DNA of 64,000 nt from Paraspadella gotoi (taxonomy: Eukaryota; Chaetognatha). The stretch is taken from NCBI GenBank assembly GCA_051294375.1, contig CM119268.1:22881427-22945426 (forward strand). Reading direction: 5' to 3'. The position numbers were made by a program, and so were the translations under genes. The number at the start of each line of letters is the position of its first letter. Position 1 is the first letter of the stretch. The notes beneath the pieces were generated by a model that was not told the DNA's origin, made no database searches, and worked only from the letters and a program-made list of their open reading frames with translations. Positions 1-11,237 of this stretch are shown here, one piece after another.

Positions 1-85
1 TTGATCAATCAGTTTTTGTGAATGACACCGCTGCCACCACATTTAAGTAAAGAGACAGGGATTTCTAGGCGAAATCAATGTGGAT

Positions 86-91
86 TTTATT
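86..91 (-). terminator. Poly(A) signal of the minus-strand gene
   Basis: TTTATT on the plus strand reads AATAAA on the minus strand. It lies about 50 bases beyond the stop codon of the 142-471 reading frame, where a cleavage signal would be expected. Confidence 0.5.
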
Positions 92-141
92 CTCATAAAA
101 ACAGACAATTTTGAGGCAGAGTAAAACAAGACAAACGTTGG

Positions 142-471
142 CTATTTATACAATGGAATCGGATCCGAGGTAAGGGCATTCTCCGCAGGCAGATGGAAGC
201 CAGTGCCATCATTTGCCGGTGCCATTGGTAGTTTTACCAATGAGTCGTATTTTATTTCCGGAAGATTCTTCTCGAGCCGTTGATCCGATTCCGGTTTCTG
301 GAATCTTGATTCCTCTGCGATGGTAGGATAGAGAAGTATGAATGTCTCACGCATTCTTTTTAAAACTGTCGACTTATTGACAGCGGCAAAAGTGGCTGAG
401 ATGGCAGCATTCCTTACGGGCGCGGTCGCAAAAGCATATGCTGCCTTCTCTGAACACTTTGAAAAGGTCAT
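142..471 (-). CDS. Small unrecognised protein, 109 aa
   Basis: This is an ATG-started, single-exon frame with a good start context (CAACCATGA on the minus strand) and a poly(A) signal just past its stop. I do not recognise the family. The N-terminal half (about residues 8-35) is rich in Ala, Val and Thr and free of acidic residues apart from one Glu, which could be a weak membrane-associated or mitochondrial segment. The C-terminal half is polar and Pro-containing and ends in PIPLYK. It is the only minus-strand gene in the window and faces away from the zinc-finger gene, so the two may share the region 472-945 as a divergent promoter. It could also be the last exon of a longer gene, because the frame was not tied to upstream exons. 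Confidence 0.45.
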   Translation of the reverse strand: MTFSKCSEKAAYAFATAPVRNAAISATFAAVNKSTVLKRMRETFILLYPTIAEESRFQKPESDQRLEKNLPEIKYDSLVKLPMAPANDGTGFHLPAENALTSDPIPLYK

Positions 472-945
472 GGTTGCCGAAAGTGAATTATTTTAATATA
501 TTTTGTTCTCTTAACATTATTTTACATGAATACCAATTTTCATATCATTGTTATATTTACAATATATTTAAAATTTAGTCCCAAAAGAGCTGGACCTCCC
601 TGTATTGCTATGCTCGACTACACATTTATCGATCTTTTCCCTGCGATATTTTTTGTTTCTGAAAAGGTATCCTAACCAGAAGTAAAGTCACGAGAATGCA
701 GGAAAATAATATATTGACGACAGGAAAATCTATATGGCGACAAAATCATGAGGGTAAAAAAGGGGAGAAACTAGTAGTAGAAGAGAGAGAAAGGTGATCT
801 GAACCTCGTGAACGCGGCCCCGAATCCCTGTGAGGAGGAGGAGGCGAATGAAAATGGGGGTAATAGACTCGCGTCGCCCTATCGCCTTTTATACTGATTG
901 TCTTTCCAACATTTAATCTTCCTCTTCCCATTTTTTTCTCCCAAG
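472..945. other. Divergent intergenic region
   Basis: This 474-bp stretch separates the minus-strand small gene from the plus-strand zinc-finger gene. It is AT-rich at first and becomes purine-rich (GAGGAGGAGGAG) near 830-845. No TATA box in a convincing position was found. The end (about 931-945) is a pyrimidine tract followed by AAG, which works as a splice acceptor, so the first exon of the zinc-finger gene probably lies in this stretch but could not be fixed. Confidence 0.4.
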
Positions 946-1976
946 GTTCCCGCACCTTCCTCCCCCACACCGAACTTTCCCCATTGACGCCCCGCGACGA
1001 ACTTGGCTCTCGATTCCAACGCCCCGCGCCGCCTGAGCCAACGCCAGAGGTCGAGCTGAAGCCGGGCTACTGGTGCAACGTCTGTTCTGCCTGCTACCCG
1101 AAGGAAAAGTTTCTTCGTTTCCACCTCCAATCTAAGAAACATCAAATGGTGAGTCGATGTTTCTTACTCATGGATCCGCCTCCGTCTCGCTAATACTCTT
1201 TTCAGTCTCTCCGTCTCTCGATTGGAAAGTAAAATTTGTTACGGAGAAAAGCGCTCTCGTCTAAAATTTAAATAATAAGTTTTCGGATATCAAATGAAAA
1301 ACGAATTAGATCATACCGTGAGATCTTAACCGAATGAACAAATACGAGAACTAATCCTTATTGCCGCAATATGCAAATGAGATTAAATAACTGGATCTCA
1401 TTTGAAATTAACCACAAGTTGCTATGCTACAACTATGGTTCAATTCGTTGATCATAATCGATCCCATTACAGGTCCTATCATCTTACGGCGCGGAAGCCT
1501 CCAAGTTCCTCTCCGTCGCCGGCCCCCTCGGCGCACCCTACGGCCGCGGCTCCGCCCAGGTGGGCTTTAAGGACGACTCCTTCTTCTGCTTCCTCTGCCA
1601 ATTGTCTCTCGCGGACGGAAATGAGATCGAGTCTCACCTCAACGGCGAATATCACGAGGCCAAGACGGTGGAGTCGGAGGAGGTGTTCGAGGAGGAGGTG
1701 GTGGGGGCGGGTGAGCCGGGGGACTGGGTCCTCATTAACGAGACGATGGAAGATAGGGAGGGGAAGGAGAAAGGGGGCGAGGGGGAGAAAGAGAAAAAGG
1801 TGGAGAAGGAAGAGAAGGAGGACGAGGAGGAGACTGAGATGAAGAAGGACGAAGAGAAGGAAGAGGAAAAGGAAGAAGAGAAGGAAGAGGAAAAAGAGAA
1901 AGATGATAACGAAAATGGAAACCCGGAAGACGAAGTCGCTCCTGAGAAAACAAACGGAGAGAAGGAAGTCCCTTGA
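946..1976 (+). CDS. Two-finger U1/matrin-type C2H2 protein with acidic Lys/Glu-rich tail (5' end unresolved)
   Basis: Two exons are visible: 946-1148 and 1473-1976. The first carries a finger of pattern C-x2-C-x12-H-x5-H (CNVC to KKHQ). The second carries another of the same spacing (CFLC to EYHE). The wide His-His spacing is typical of U1-like/matrin fingers, which usually bind double-stranded or structured RNA. After the second finger, about 100 residues are almost only Glu, Lys and Asp, a likely disordered or coiled tail. The frame has no ATG between the upstream in-frame stop (864-866) and the first finger, and the pyrimidine tract ending at 945 fits an acceptor, so at least one 5' exon is missing from this model. 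The junction at 1148/1473 is phase 0 and keeps the frame. The exact orthologue is not recognised. Confidence 0.7.
1366..1445 (+). repeat. Octamer repeat (R2), copy 1
   Basis: The element has exact ATGCAAAT at 1371-1378, followed by GAGATTAAA, then ATCTCATTTG and GAAATTAACCACAAG. The same order of words occurs in the other R2 copies (best match 15860-15920). It sits in the intron of the zinc-finger gene, about 95 bp before the acceptor. Confidence 0.6.
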
Positions 1977-3369
1977 ACTTATAATTATATTCTTCATTTA
2001 TTTGACATATAATTTGGTTTAAATTTCGGTTTTCATGCCCCGCCCTTTTGCTTCGTGATTGGCCGAAATAATTACGTATTTTGTTAGAAAATTACGTAGA
2101 CCTATACTTTGAAGTGAAGTGGTTTCACTCGAACAAAGTCGATATTATTATGTAGTTGTTCCGTCCCTAATAATTTTTTCGCGATTTGGCCTCTGAAAAA
2201 GGTTGCACTTTTTAACTGCGATCAATGCTAAATGGTTTTTAGCTTCAGGCTATTGTTCATTTATGGTCACAGTTTGTTGTTGCCATCGCCAATGTCCAAA
2301 ATCACTTTTGAATACTTGTCACGCGAGTGACGCCAGGAATTTGATTCTGCGCCGCCATCTTGGATTAAACTTAAAGGAGTCACTTTTACTTTAAATAGTG
2401 TAAGCAATTTTACTGTATTTAGTATTATTCTAAGAATCAATCTCTTACAATTCTCTATCCTCTTTTCTCAGAATCATATTTTTCATCAAGCATCCTCTGA
2501 TTTTTTTTATTATCATGCCCCACGTATTAATACATTCGATGTCATTAGTTAAACAGAATCAAGTAGTTAATTTTAAATTTTCCGCTGCCATTTTAAATTA
2601 TCTTGACTCATCGTTTTAATTTGATTGATTTAATTCGATTTCCATTGTTCACCATTGCCCATTGTCCACCCAGAGTCCAAAACGATCAGAGCGAATCTAA
2701 GGAGAAATTCCCCTTTCCTCAATTTAAACTCAAAAAAGATTTTCTCTTCGTCGTCCATCAAAATTTCACTCTCGACTGATTTGAGTTATTCACTTGACTT
2801 TTCACTCTCCTCACTCACTGCTTCATGATGTGAATACAAAAAAATCCTATCATCGGGGTTAGGCGATTAAATTTTTTTTTTTAACAGTATACCGTGTATA
2901 CGTTCATTTAACTATAACTTTTCAAACTCTCTCAAAGTTTTAATTTGAGCCTTAAAACTCTATTTTTTTCTCTGTCGGTCGAGAGGGAGGAAGGTTTTTC
3001 TTCTTTTTGTCAAAAATTCCATCCATCGTTTCGTAGGAGAAAAACGTCTAAAATTGAAATTACGTATTTTCGAGCGTCGATAACGCAAAATCGATCTTTC
3101 CTTTCGTTTGGGGAAAAAAATAAACGACTCGAAACGGAAAAACGACATTCAAGGCCGCTGATTGGCTGAAACGGGAATCTCCTTCTCATCCAATCGTTTC
3201 TCTTTTCAGTCCGCGTCTCACGAAAAACGATGAAGCATTAGGTCGAACCGTCGGGGGGGGATTAGGGTAAAACTACTTACGTGTCTGAGGTTAAATCAAG
3301 TTTCAGCCTTCGTCTCTCTCTCTCTCGCTCTCGCTCTCGCTCTCGCTCTCCCTCTCCCTCGTCGCCGAG
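1977..3369. other. Intergenic region between the zinc-finger gene and OGT
   Basis: About 1.4 kb with no supportable exon. A GC box (CCCCGCCC, about 2038-2045) and an inverted CCAAT (near 2060) lie shortly after the upstream stop codon. The middle is AT-rich. The last 200 bp hold CCAAT elements and a CT/CG-repeat pyrimidine stretch (about 3315-3360) that probably forms the OGT promoter and 5' UTR. Confidence 0.5.
3159..3196 (+). promoter_or_regulatory. Paired CCAAT elements upstream of OGT
   Basis: ATTGG (inverted CCAAT) at 3161-3165 and CCAAT at 3190-3194 are about 25 bp apart, roughly 180-210 bp before the OGT start codon. Opposed CCAAT boxes are known NF-Y targets in TATA-less promoters. 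No TATA box is seen nearby. The assignment is inferred from sequence only. Confidence 0.35.
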
Positions 3370-5912
3370 ATGACTTCATCGCCGTCGTCTGCCGTCGCCA
3401 TCCCCGTCTCGACACTCGCCATCGCCAACGGCGCCGCCCTCATGCTCCCTCTTCCGGCGGCGGCGCAAATCACCAACACGCAGACGCTGTCCGAACTCGC
3501 GCATAGGGAATACCAGGTGAAGATCGAACAATCATTTAATTAATCAATCAATCGTTACAATCAGCTCTCTCTCTCTCTCATCCCAGAACGGCGACTACGC
3601 CGCGGCGGAGCTGCACTGCTTCCAGCTGTGGCAGGCTGAACCCACCAACATCGGCGCCTTGCTTCTTCTCAGCTCCATTCACTTCCAGAACGGGAAATAC
3701 AGCAAATCTGCCCACTACTCCAAACTCGCCATCAAGTCTAATCCCTTGCTCGCCGAGGCCTACTCCAATTTGGGTGAGAGAATATAATAAAAATTAATTA
3801 AAATTAAAGTAGTTATAATTACCCCTCCTCCCATCGTTAGGCAATGTGTACAAAGAAACGGGAAAGTTGCCTCAAGCCCTCGAGAATTACAAATACGCGT
3901 TGCGACTCAAACCGGATTTTATCGACGGCTACATAAACATGGCCGCCGCTTTGGTCGCCTCGGGAGACATGGAAGGTACGATGCTTTACTCCTTTTTTTT
4001 TCTTTTTAATGAATGTACTCGGATGTAATATTATTTATTATTAATCAAATGTTATGTTTCTTTTAAAAGGCGCGGTAAGCTCCTACCTTTCGGCGCTCTC
4101 CCTCAATCCCAACCTTTATTCGGTCCGAAGCGATTTGGGAAACATCCTCAAAGCCATGGGACGGTTGGAGGAAGCCAAGGCCTGTTACCTCAAAGGTTAA
4201 TTCGCGCTCGTTGGCAAAATGACATTTTCTTCCTCTTTATATTTATTTAATATTTATCTGTTATTTATCTGTCTCTTTGATATTTTTTATTCATGAATTT
4301 ATTTATAAATTGATATTTTTTTTATATAATTTATCTTTTTTATTTATTTTCTTTAATTTTTAAAATTTTTATTTTATGATAATGTATTTTCCTTGTTTTT
4401 TTGTTTTTCAGCGATCGAGACGCGACCTACGTTCGCCGTGGCGTGGAACAACCTCGGCTGCGTCTTCAACGCCCAAGGGGAAGTGTGGCTCGCCATCCAC
4501 CACTTCGAGAAGGCCGTCAGCCACGACGCAAGCTTCCTCGACGCTTGGATCAATTTGGGTAAAACACGTCTCCAATACCAAGCCTTTACTTTTTAAAAAA
4601 AACTTTTTTATATTTACATTTCTATTTATTTCTATAGGAAACGTCCTGAAGGAAGCAAAGATTCTTGACCGAGCGGCTACGACCTACCTCCACGCCCTCC
4701 AGCTCGCGCCCAATCACGCCGTCGTCCACGGAAATCTGGCCTGCGTCTACGCGGAACAGGGTCTACTCGATCTGGCCATCGACACTTACCGAAGGGCGAT
4801 TCTGCTGCAGGTAGGGGATTTCCATGGCTTTTTTGGATTCGTATGGTAGAACTAAGTTTTCACGTCTCTTGTTACTTTTCCTCTTTTCCTCCCTATACTA
4901 TCTTTTTCCTCTCTTTTTTCTTCCCTTTTTTTCTTCCTTTTTATCTTTTTCCCCTCGCCGTTTTCTACAGCCCCATTTTCCCGACGCCTATTGCAACTTG
5001 GCCAACGCTCTGGGTCAAAAAGGCCTGATCGCGGCGGCGGAGGAGTGCTACAACACGGCCTTGGCGCTCTGCCCGTCCCATGCCGACTCCCTCAACAACT
5101 TGGCCAACATCAAGCGAGAGCAGGGTCTCGTCGACGAGTCAGTTGCTCTCTACAAGAAGGCGCTCAACGTCTACCCAGAGTTCGCCGCTGCCCACTCTAA
5201 TCTGGCCTCGGTGCTTCAACAGCAGGGGAAACTGCAAGACGCGCTGACGCATTATAAGGAAGCTATCAGGTGCTTTGTTTATTGAATCAAATTGTTTATT
5301 AATTTTGTTTTTTGATGAGACGAAGCTCGTTCCAAAGTTTTTGTCACTTACAGTAATTGGCAGGTTGTCTCTTTAACAGAATTCACACAACATTCGCTGA
5401 CGCCTATTCCAACATGGGCAACGCGCTCAAGGAGTTGGGCGACCTCAACAACGCCATCTCCTGCTACTTGCGCGCCATTCAGATCAATCCCGCCTTCGCC
5501 GATGCCTACTCAAACCTAGCCGCCATCTACAAAGACTCGGGCAACGTCAACGAAGCCATCACTTACTACACCAAGGTCAAAAAGCTCATCTGAATGACAG
5601 AAACGCAACAATTCAATTTGCAAGTCTTAAATCTTCTATTTTTTCGTTTCGACAGGCGCTCAAGCTGAAGCCAGAGTTTCCCGACGCCTATTGCAACTTG
5701 GCCCACTGCATGCAACTGGTGTGCGACTGGTCCAACTACGAGGAGCGAATGGAGATGCTGGTGCAGATCACCCACGACCAGCTGGCCAAGAACTGCATCA
5801 CCTCGATTCATCCCCACCACAGCATGTTGTATCCCTTGACCTATGAGCAGGTTAGAAAAACGGAAAGAAGATGACGTCATTTGAGGATTAAACTCTATGA
5901 ATTAACCTCGAT

Positions 5913-5944
<32 letters not shown>

Positions 5945-8900
5945 TTCCCCACTCAGCGCAAAAACATCGCGGCCAAACACGGACTTCTATGCTCGGTGAA
6001 GATGGCCTACTTCCACAAGGACTACACTTACCCGTCGTCATTGTCTTCCGACGGGCGACTGCGAATTGGCTACGTCTCATCCGACTTCTGCAACCATCCG
6101 ACGTCGCACCTCATGCAGAGCATCCCTGGTCTTCACGACAGAACCAGGGTCGAGGTCTTTTGCTACTCATTGTCCGCAGGTCTGGTTTACAATAATTCAA
6201 TCATTTATCCTTTTATTCATTGATTCATTCATTCATTTAATTATTTATTCATAAGACGACGGCACCAATTTCCGTGCCAAGATTGAGCGGGAGGCGGAGC
6301 ACTTCATCGACTTGTCCAAGATCCCTTGCAACCTCCAAGCGGCCGACAGAATTAACGCCGACGGAATCCATGTCCTCGTCAACATGAACGGCTACACCAA
6401 AGGCGCCAGGTCGGTCTTGAATAATAGTATTTAGACAATTGGTCATTATTGTTTAAAATGTTTCTTAATTTTAAAATTCAGGAACGAGATCTTCGCTCTT
6501 CATCCTGCTCCAGTTCAGGTTATGTGGCTGGGGTATCCGGGATCTAGCGGAGCCTCTTACATGGAGTACATCATCACTGGTTAGTTTTGTGAATCGGTGA
6601 TTTCATTAATTCATTTCGTCGCCCCGATACGAATATCGCCTTCCTCATCCCGATCCTCGATTTCTCCTTCAGACGAACAGACTTCCCCTCGCCGCTTCGA
6701 GTCCCACTACACGGAGAAACTGGCCCACATGCCCCACACGTTCTTCATCGGCGACCACAAGTTCATGTTCCCTCAGTTGAAGCAACGCGTCATTCTCTGG
6801 GAACGGAAGGAAGAGGAAGAGGGTGAGGGTAATTGAGGATGAGGAAGCATTCGTACAAATCTTCTTTTTCACACTAATCTCACCGATCAGGCAGTGAGAG
6901 TCTTGTGATAAAACGGGGTCCTTCTGTATCATTTTTTTGTCATAGGGATGGAGGCCTTAAACCACCATAGCCCGTCCAAAGCCAGGGCAAGATAGTTTAT
7001 TTATTGAATCGAGTACAATTTCGTATAAACGTATTGGTTTTACCCAATTTCATTTCATAATTTTTTTTTCAGAGAATTTGGCGATGGAATCGGCTCCGGA
7101 CAACGTGATGATTCTTCACGGTTTAGATATGAATCCTGTCTTCGATCTGGCAAAAACCGTTGGCGAGGTCAAGGCTTTGCCCGGTAAGGGAGTGGTCTTT
7201 TCATGCAGTTAAAACTTTCTTTGAAATATTATAACACTGCATGGATTGGGAAGCCAGGTACTCTGGGAGTGAATAAGTACGACTGCGAGAGAGTCTTGAT
7301 TGAAAGCTTGCAGGCACCTGCCATGTCATTATCTTGTAAGAGTGATGGAGGCCTTAAACCACCAAAGTCAGGGGCAAGAAAGCATATTTATTAAATGAAT
7401 GGATAATTTTAATAATAAATGTAACTGGCATTTAAAACTTTAAAAATACTTGTCTTTTAGGATAGTCTTCAAAGCATCTGAAGTTAATTCTCAATATTCT
7501 CAACCTCCTTCAGCCCCAGGCCGGTTCGTGGCCGACTCCGCCGATCCGGTCGTCACGTCCGTGGTCGAACTTCCGCCCAAATCGATGGCGAAAGTGAAGG
7601 CGATGGTCAACTCGATGGCGCCGAAGGTGGAACTCACAGGAAGCGACGCCGACGCGGAACCCGTCGTCATTCTCAACGGCGCCATCCAGACCAACTCAAA
7701 AATCGCGTCGGGTGAGGCAGTCATGTGATACTTTTATTTATAAGGCAACAATACTACAATAAAATGTTTATATATTATTTGGAAACCGAAATTATTATTA
7801 AACCCTATTAAAAGTATTCTTGAAATATTTAAAGAAGGCTTATAATAAATTTAATTAAGAGATGTAGGGGATATTTTAAACTGCTACAATATGCAAATGA
7901 GATTGAAGCACTTTGTCGTTATTGGTCAGGGGTCGCCTTGGATTCAATAGCGCCTTTCTTGGTTTATCCCGTGACAAAAAAAATAAAGTCAGACATATTT
8001 TCGTTATGCCATAAATAATTAAATAAAGTAAATGACTTAATATTTTCAACTTTGTTTCTTTAAGGCGAAGAGGTCCCTCACGATATCCTTCTGACCTCGC
8101 GAGCTCAATACGGCCTTCCCGACGTCGGCGTCGTATTTTGCAATTTCAACCAACTTTACAAGATCGACCCTCGGACCTTCGAGTGCTGGTGTCGAATTGT
8201 CAAGCGCGTGCCCAACTCTTACCTCTGGCTCTTGAGATTTCCCGCCGCCGGTAATGGATAATAACTAATTATAATTAATAATAATAATAAATTATTCACT
8301 CATTGACATCGTTAAAAGGCGAAGCGAACATCGTGGAGTTCGCTCAGTCCAAATGCGGCCTTTCTTCCTCTCGAATCATCTTCTCCAACGTCGCCAACAA
8401 AGAGGAACACGTGAGACGTGGGAGCATCGCCGATATCTGCCTGGACACGCCCCTTTGCAACGGACACACCACCGGTGCGGAACAGTTATTTTTTTCCCCA
8501 TATACTTATTTTCTTACACAACCTCTTTCTTTTAGGGCTCGACATGTTGTGGACCGGCACGCCCATGGTGACGCTTCCGGCGGACACGTTGGCGTCTCGC
8601 GTCGCGTCGTCTCAACTCAAAACTTTAGGTGAGTGAGAATTGATAAGTGGGTATTGGGTAAGGGAGCTGACGTAAGGGATATGCAAAGAGCGGAGGAAAG
8701 AAAGTAAATTCAATTTATAGTATAGTAAATGAGAAAGATTCCCTTTCTCCTATAGGCTGCCCGGAACTCATTGCCAAAGATTACAAGGAATATGAGAACA
8801 TTGCGGTGAAATTAGGACTGGACGCCAAATACAGGTCAGCCCCGAAATCTGATTCGACAATTAATTTATAGAAAAATAACCAATTGTGGACGAACATCTA

Positions 8901-9723
8901 GAACACGCAACCTCGGTCAAACCACATGACCTTACCAACCTTACCTCGCTCAATTCCCCCAACTTATTTATGGTCAAAACGGTTGATCTTTATGGTCAAA
9001 CGTTGACCTTTGTAAATACCATTGTAATAGACTTAGTATCTGAGCATTTTGACTGTTATTGTTTATAACCTTGTTGAAGAATAAATCATTCTTGATCTGA
9101 AACTTGTATCGTCCATACAATACTCATTTTCTTACCATCTCTCCTCCTTTCCTTCCAACAGAAAATCCATTCGCGCCAAAGTGTGGGCGTCGCGTCATCT
9201 ATCGAGTCTCTTTGACGTCGAGAACTACGCCTCCGATTTGGAGGATCTTCTCCGCCGGATCTGGGATCGACACGCCGCGGGTCTGACGCCCGGTCACATC
9301 CTCAACGCCGCCGACCCCGCCGAGGACGAAGACGTCGAGGACGCCGCCGTCGCCGCCGCCGCAGATGACGAAGACATCGACGACTCCTTGCAGTCACGGA
9401 CAGACAAGATCTCCCTCCACGCCGGCGGCGCCACCGCTGCCACCTCTTCCGCCGCGGGTCTCAGCTTCAAGTTCAGCGCCCCCTTGTCGGAAAATCCAGA
9501 GGGCGCCGCGGCTTTGCGCGCCAAGACGAAGACGGCGGCGCAGTTGGGAATCCCCGTGGTGAAACCGCGACAGATAGCGGCGTTCCCGGCGGAGGCGGCA
9601 TCAACAGGCGTCGTTAACGGGATGGCGTCGAGCCCCGTCGCTGGCGTCGCCGCCGCAGCATCACATCACATAGTCACCATTAATGGGAACGCCTACCTGG
9701 CCATTCCCGGGGTCAGAGACTAG
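3370..9723 (+). CDS. OGT: UDP-GlcNAc:protein O-GlcNAc transferase
   Basis: OGT adds single GlcNAc residues to Ser/Thr of nuclear and cytosolic proteins. Twenty exons (first 3370-3516, last 9162-9723) join in frame to 1,202 aa; vertebrate OGT is about 1,046. Residues about 45-510 are tandem TPR units with the usual A/Y-x-NLG pattern. The catalytic half follows. NHPTSH lies at about 581-586, in the region holding the family's catalytic-site His. CNFNQLYK, whose Lys is the known UDP-binding Lys of human OGT, ends near 877. CNGHTTG lies at about 953-959. Exons 13 and 14 carry a short Glu-run insertion (EEEEE). After the usual end (about 1063) comes an Ala/Asp/Ser-rich extension of about 139 residues in the same last exon. 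The ATG follows a pyrimidine-rich 5' region and begins an Ala/Pro-rich leader before the TPRs. Introns 13-15 hold dispersed repeats. Family assignment is secure. Confidence 0.97.
5910..5941 (+). repeat. (CT)n tract in OGT intron 9
   Basis: A run of about 13-15 CT dinucleotides lies in a 106-bp intron (5851-5956). It forms most of the polypyrimidine tract before the acceptor at 5956. Confidence 0.9.
6943..7060 (+). repeat. R1 repeat, partial copy (OGT intron 13)
   Basis: It matches the 3' half of the R1 family: GATGGAGGCCTTAAACCACC, then GTCCAAAG and GGCAAGATAG, then TTTATTTATTGAAT, ending near ATTGGTTTTACCCAAT, a decayed form of the R1 terminal palindrome. Confidence 0.65.
7187..7412 (+). 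repeat. R1 repeat, near full copy (OGT intron 14)
   Basis: It starts with GGGAGTGGTCTTTTCATGCA only three bases after the exon 14 donor. It runs through AAGCCAGGTACTCTGGGAGT, GAGAGAGTCTTGATTGAAAG and GTGATGGAGGCCTTAAACCA to TTATTAAATGAATGGATAAT. The closest relatives are at 57395-57640 and 60535-60790. Confidence 0.75.
7780..7930 (+). repeat. Octamer repeat (R2), copy 2 (OGT intron 15)
   Basis: It contains ATTAAACCCTATTAAAAGTA, an AT-rich middle, then CTGCTACAATATGCAAATGA with the exact octamer at 7891-7898. The same left and right blocks occur at 15735-15900 and, inverted, at 52540-52680. Confidence 0.65.
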
Positions 9724-11237
9724 AGAGGAAGGGGGGGAGGTGCCCGTCCGTCGTAACCATTATTATTTCCGTTTTCGGTTTTTTATTTACTGGCTGTTTT
9801 ACATGGACCGCGGAATAGCTAAATTTTGTCAAGCTATGACCGCGGGACACAGACGTGTAGTATTTGAAGAAATAACACAACCAAAATCGAGAACCTCTAC
9901 ATTAGAGGAAAGATTTATATATCTACGTTTGGTCTTGCTTCCAACCAAAATCCTTCTCTCCCGCCCCTCTCTATTTAATCTCTTTCCATCCATCCCTTTT
10001 TAATCCTTCGACCACTTTTTTTCTTTGCTTTTTTTGTGTTTTCAATTAATTTATAGTTTATCTAGCTGTCTCCATCATCGGTTAATATAGTAGCCTGACT
10101 TAAACGCTTTCTTACGATTCAAAACTTTTTTTTTTCAAAAGGAAAAAAGATTCCTAAAGATTCTCGGGCGAAAAGTTCGTCCTCCTCCCTTTTTTTAATC
10201 ACCCTGTACCCCCTTCGCTTTTTACGTCTTAATTCAATCATTTAACGAGACAGTTGTTTTAAACGTCTCCTTAGTAGAATTTAGCTCGATACTCAACTCA
10301 TCGATATACTTGTTTTGTGTTGTACCGTTTTATTTTAAAGTTTAAACCTCCTCAACTATACAATCGTTTGTTTTTTTTTTAAGTATTCGTGTATAATCTT
10401 AAAAAGACAAAAAAACGGAATTTCTTTTCTTTTTTTTTATTCTCAGTCGGTTTTGTAAAGCACTCTCTTTTTGGTCAGGGCTTCCGCGGGCAGAATTTAG
10501 CCAAATTAACTTTCTACTTAGATCTCCAGTTTTTGGAGGTCATCGTTCCTTAAATAGAAAAAAATTAGTGCAGATTAGACTTTCATATTTTAAAAAAAAA
10601 TGTATTTTTGAGTGAGAAAGAGAAAGATAGAGAGCGAGACAGTGTCTAACTCTAAGGCCGGAAATCGGCCGCCTTCCGTCGTTTTAAAGAGTTGAAATGA
10701 ACTTTGGATGAGCTCAACTCTTTTTTGCTTTTTTAATCAACCAAGAGGAACTGAGTTGAGCTTGACAAAATCTCTTGGAAGAATTTGGATGATCTCAATT
10801 ATTTTTGAATCCACCGATTTATGTTTTCGATACAAAGGATTAGCTTCGTTCATTAAAACGCTAACGAATGACTATTTAAAATTATATTTATTTACTTGGC
10901 CAACTCAGTTTCCTCATTCTTTGGTCGTCGAAGGCATTCTCGCTGTAAACTTGACAATGAAACTTAAAAAAAAAAAAATATAATATTATCGGTTGAAAGA
11001 ATACATCCATCCAGGATTAAATAAAATTTGAATTAGTTACGAATTCGATGTTTGAAAAAACATAATTTTTTTAAAAATCGGTTCCGCCCTTTTTTTTCTT
11101 CGCGAAGTTTTTTTTTTATGAAAAATGCGCTTAACATTTTCCTATCGGGAGAGCGGGGTTTTCCCCATGCCGGACGATCATCCTTGAGGGACAGAGTCAT
11201 TCCAACAGAGAGAGAGAGAGGAAGACAGAGACACAAA
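9724..11237. other. Intergenic region between OGT and NCAPG
   Basis: About 1.5 kb. The first part is probably the OGT 3' UTR. The remainder is AT-rich with several T and A homopolymers and a purine run (AGAGAGAGAG) at 11211-11220 just before the NCAPG start. No reading frame here resembles a protein, and no RNA gene was recognised. Confidence 0.4.
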
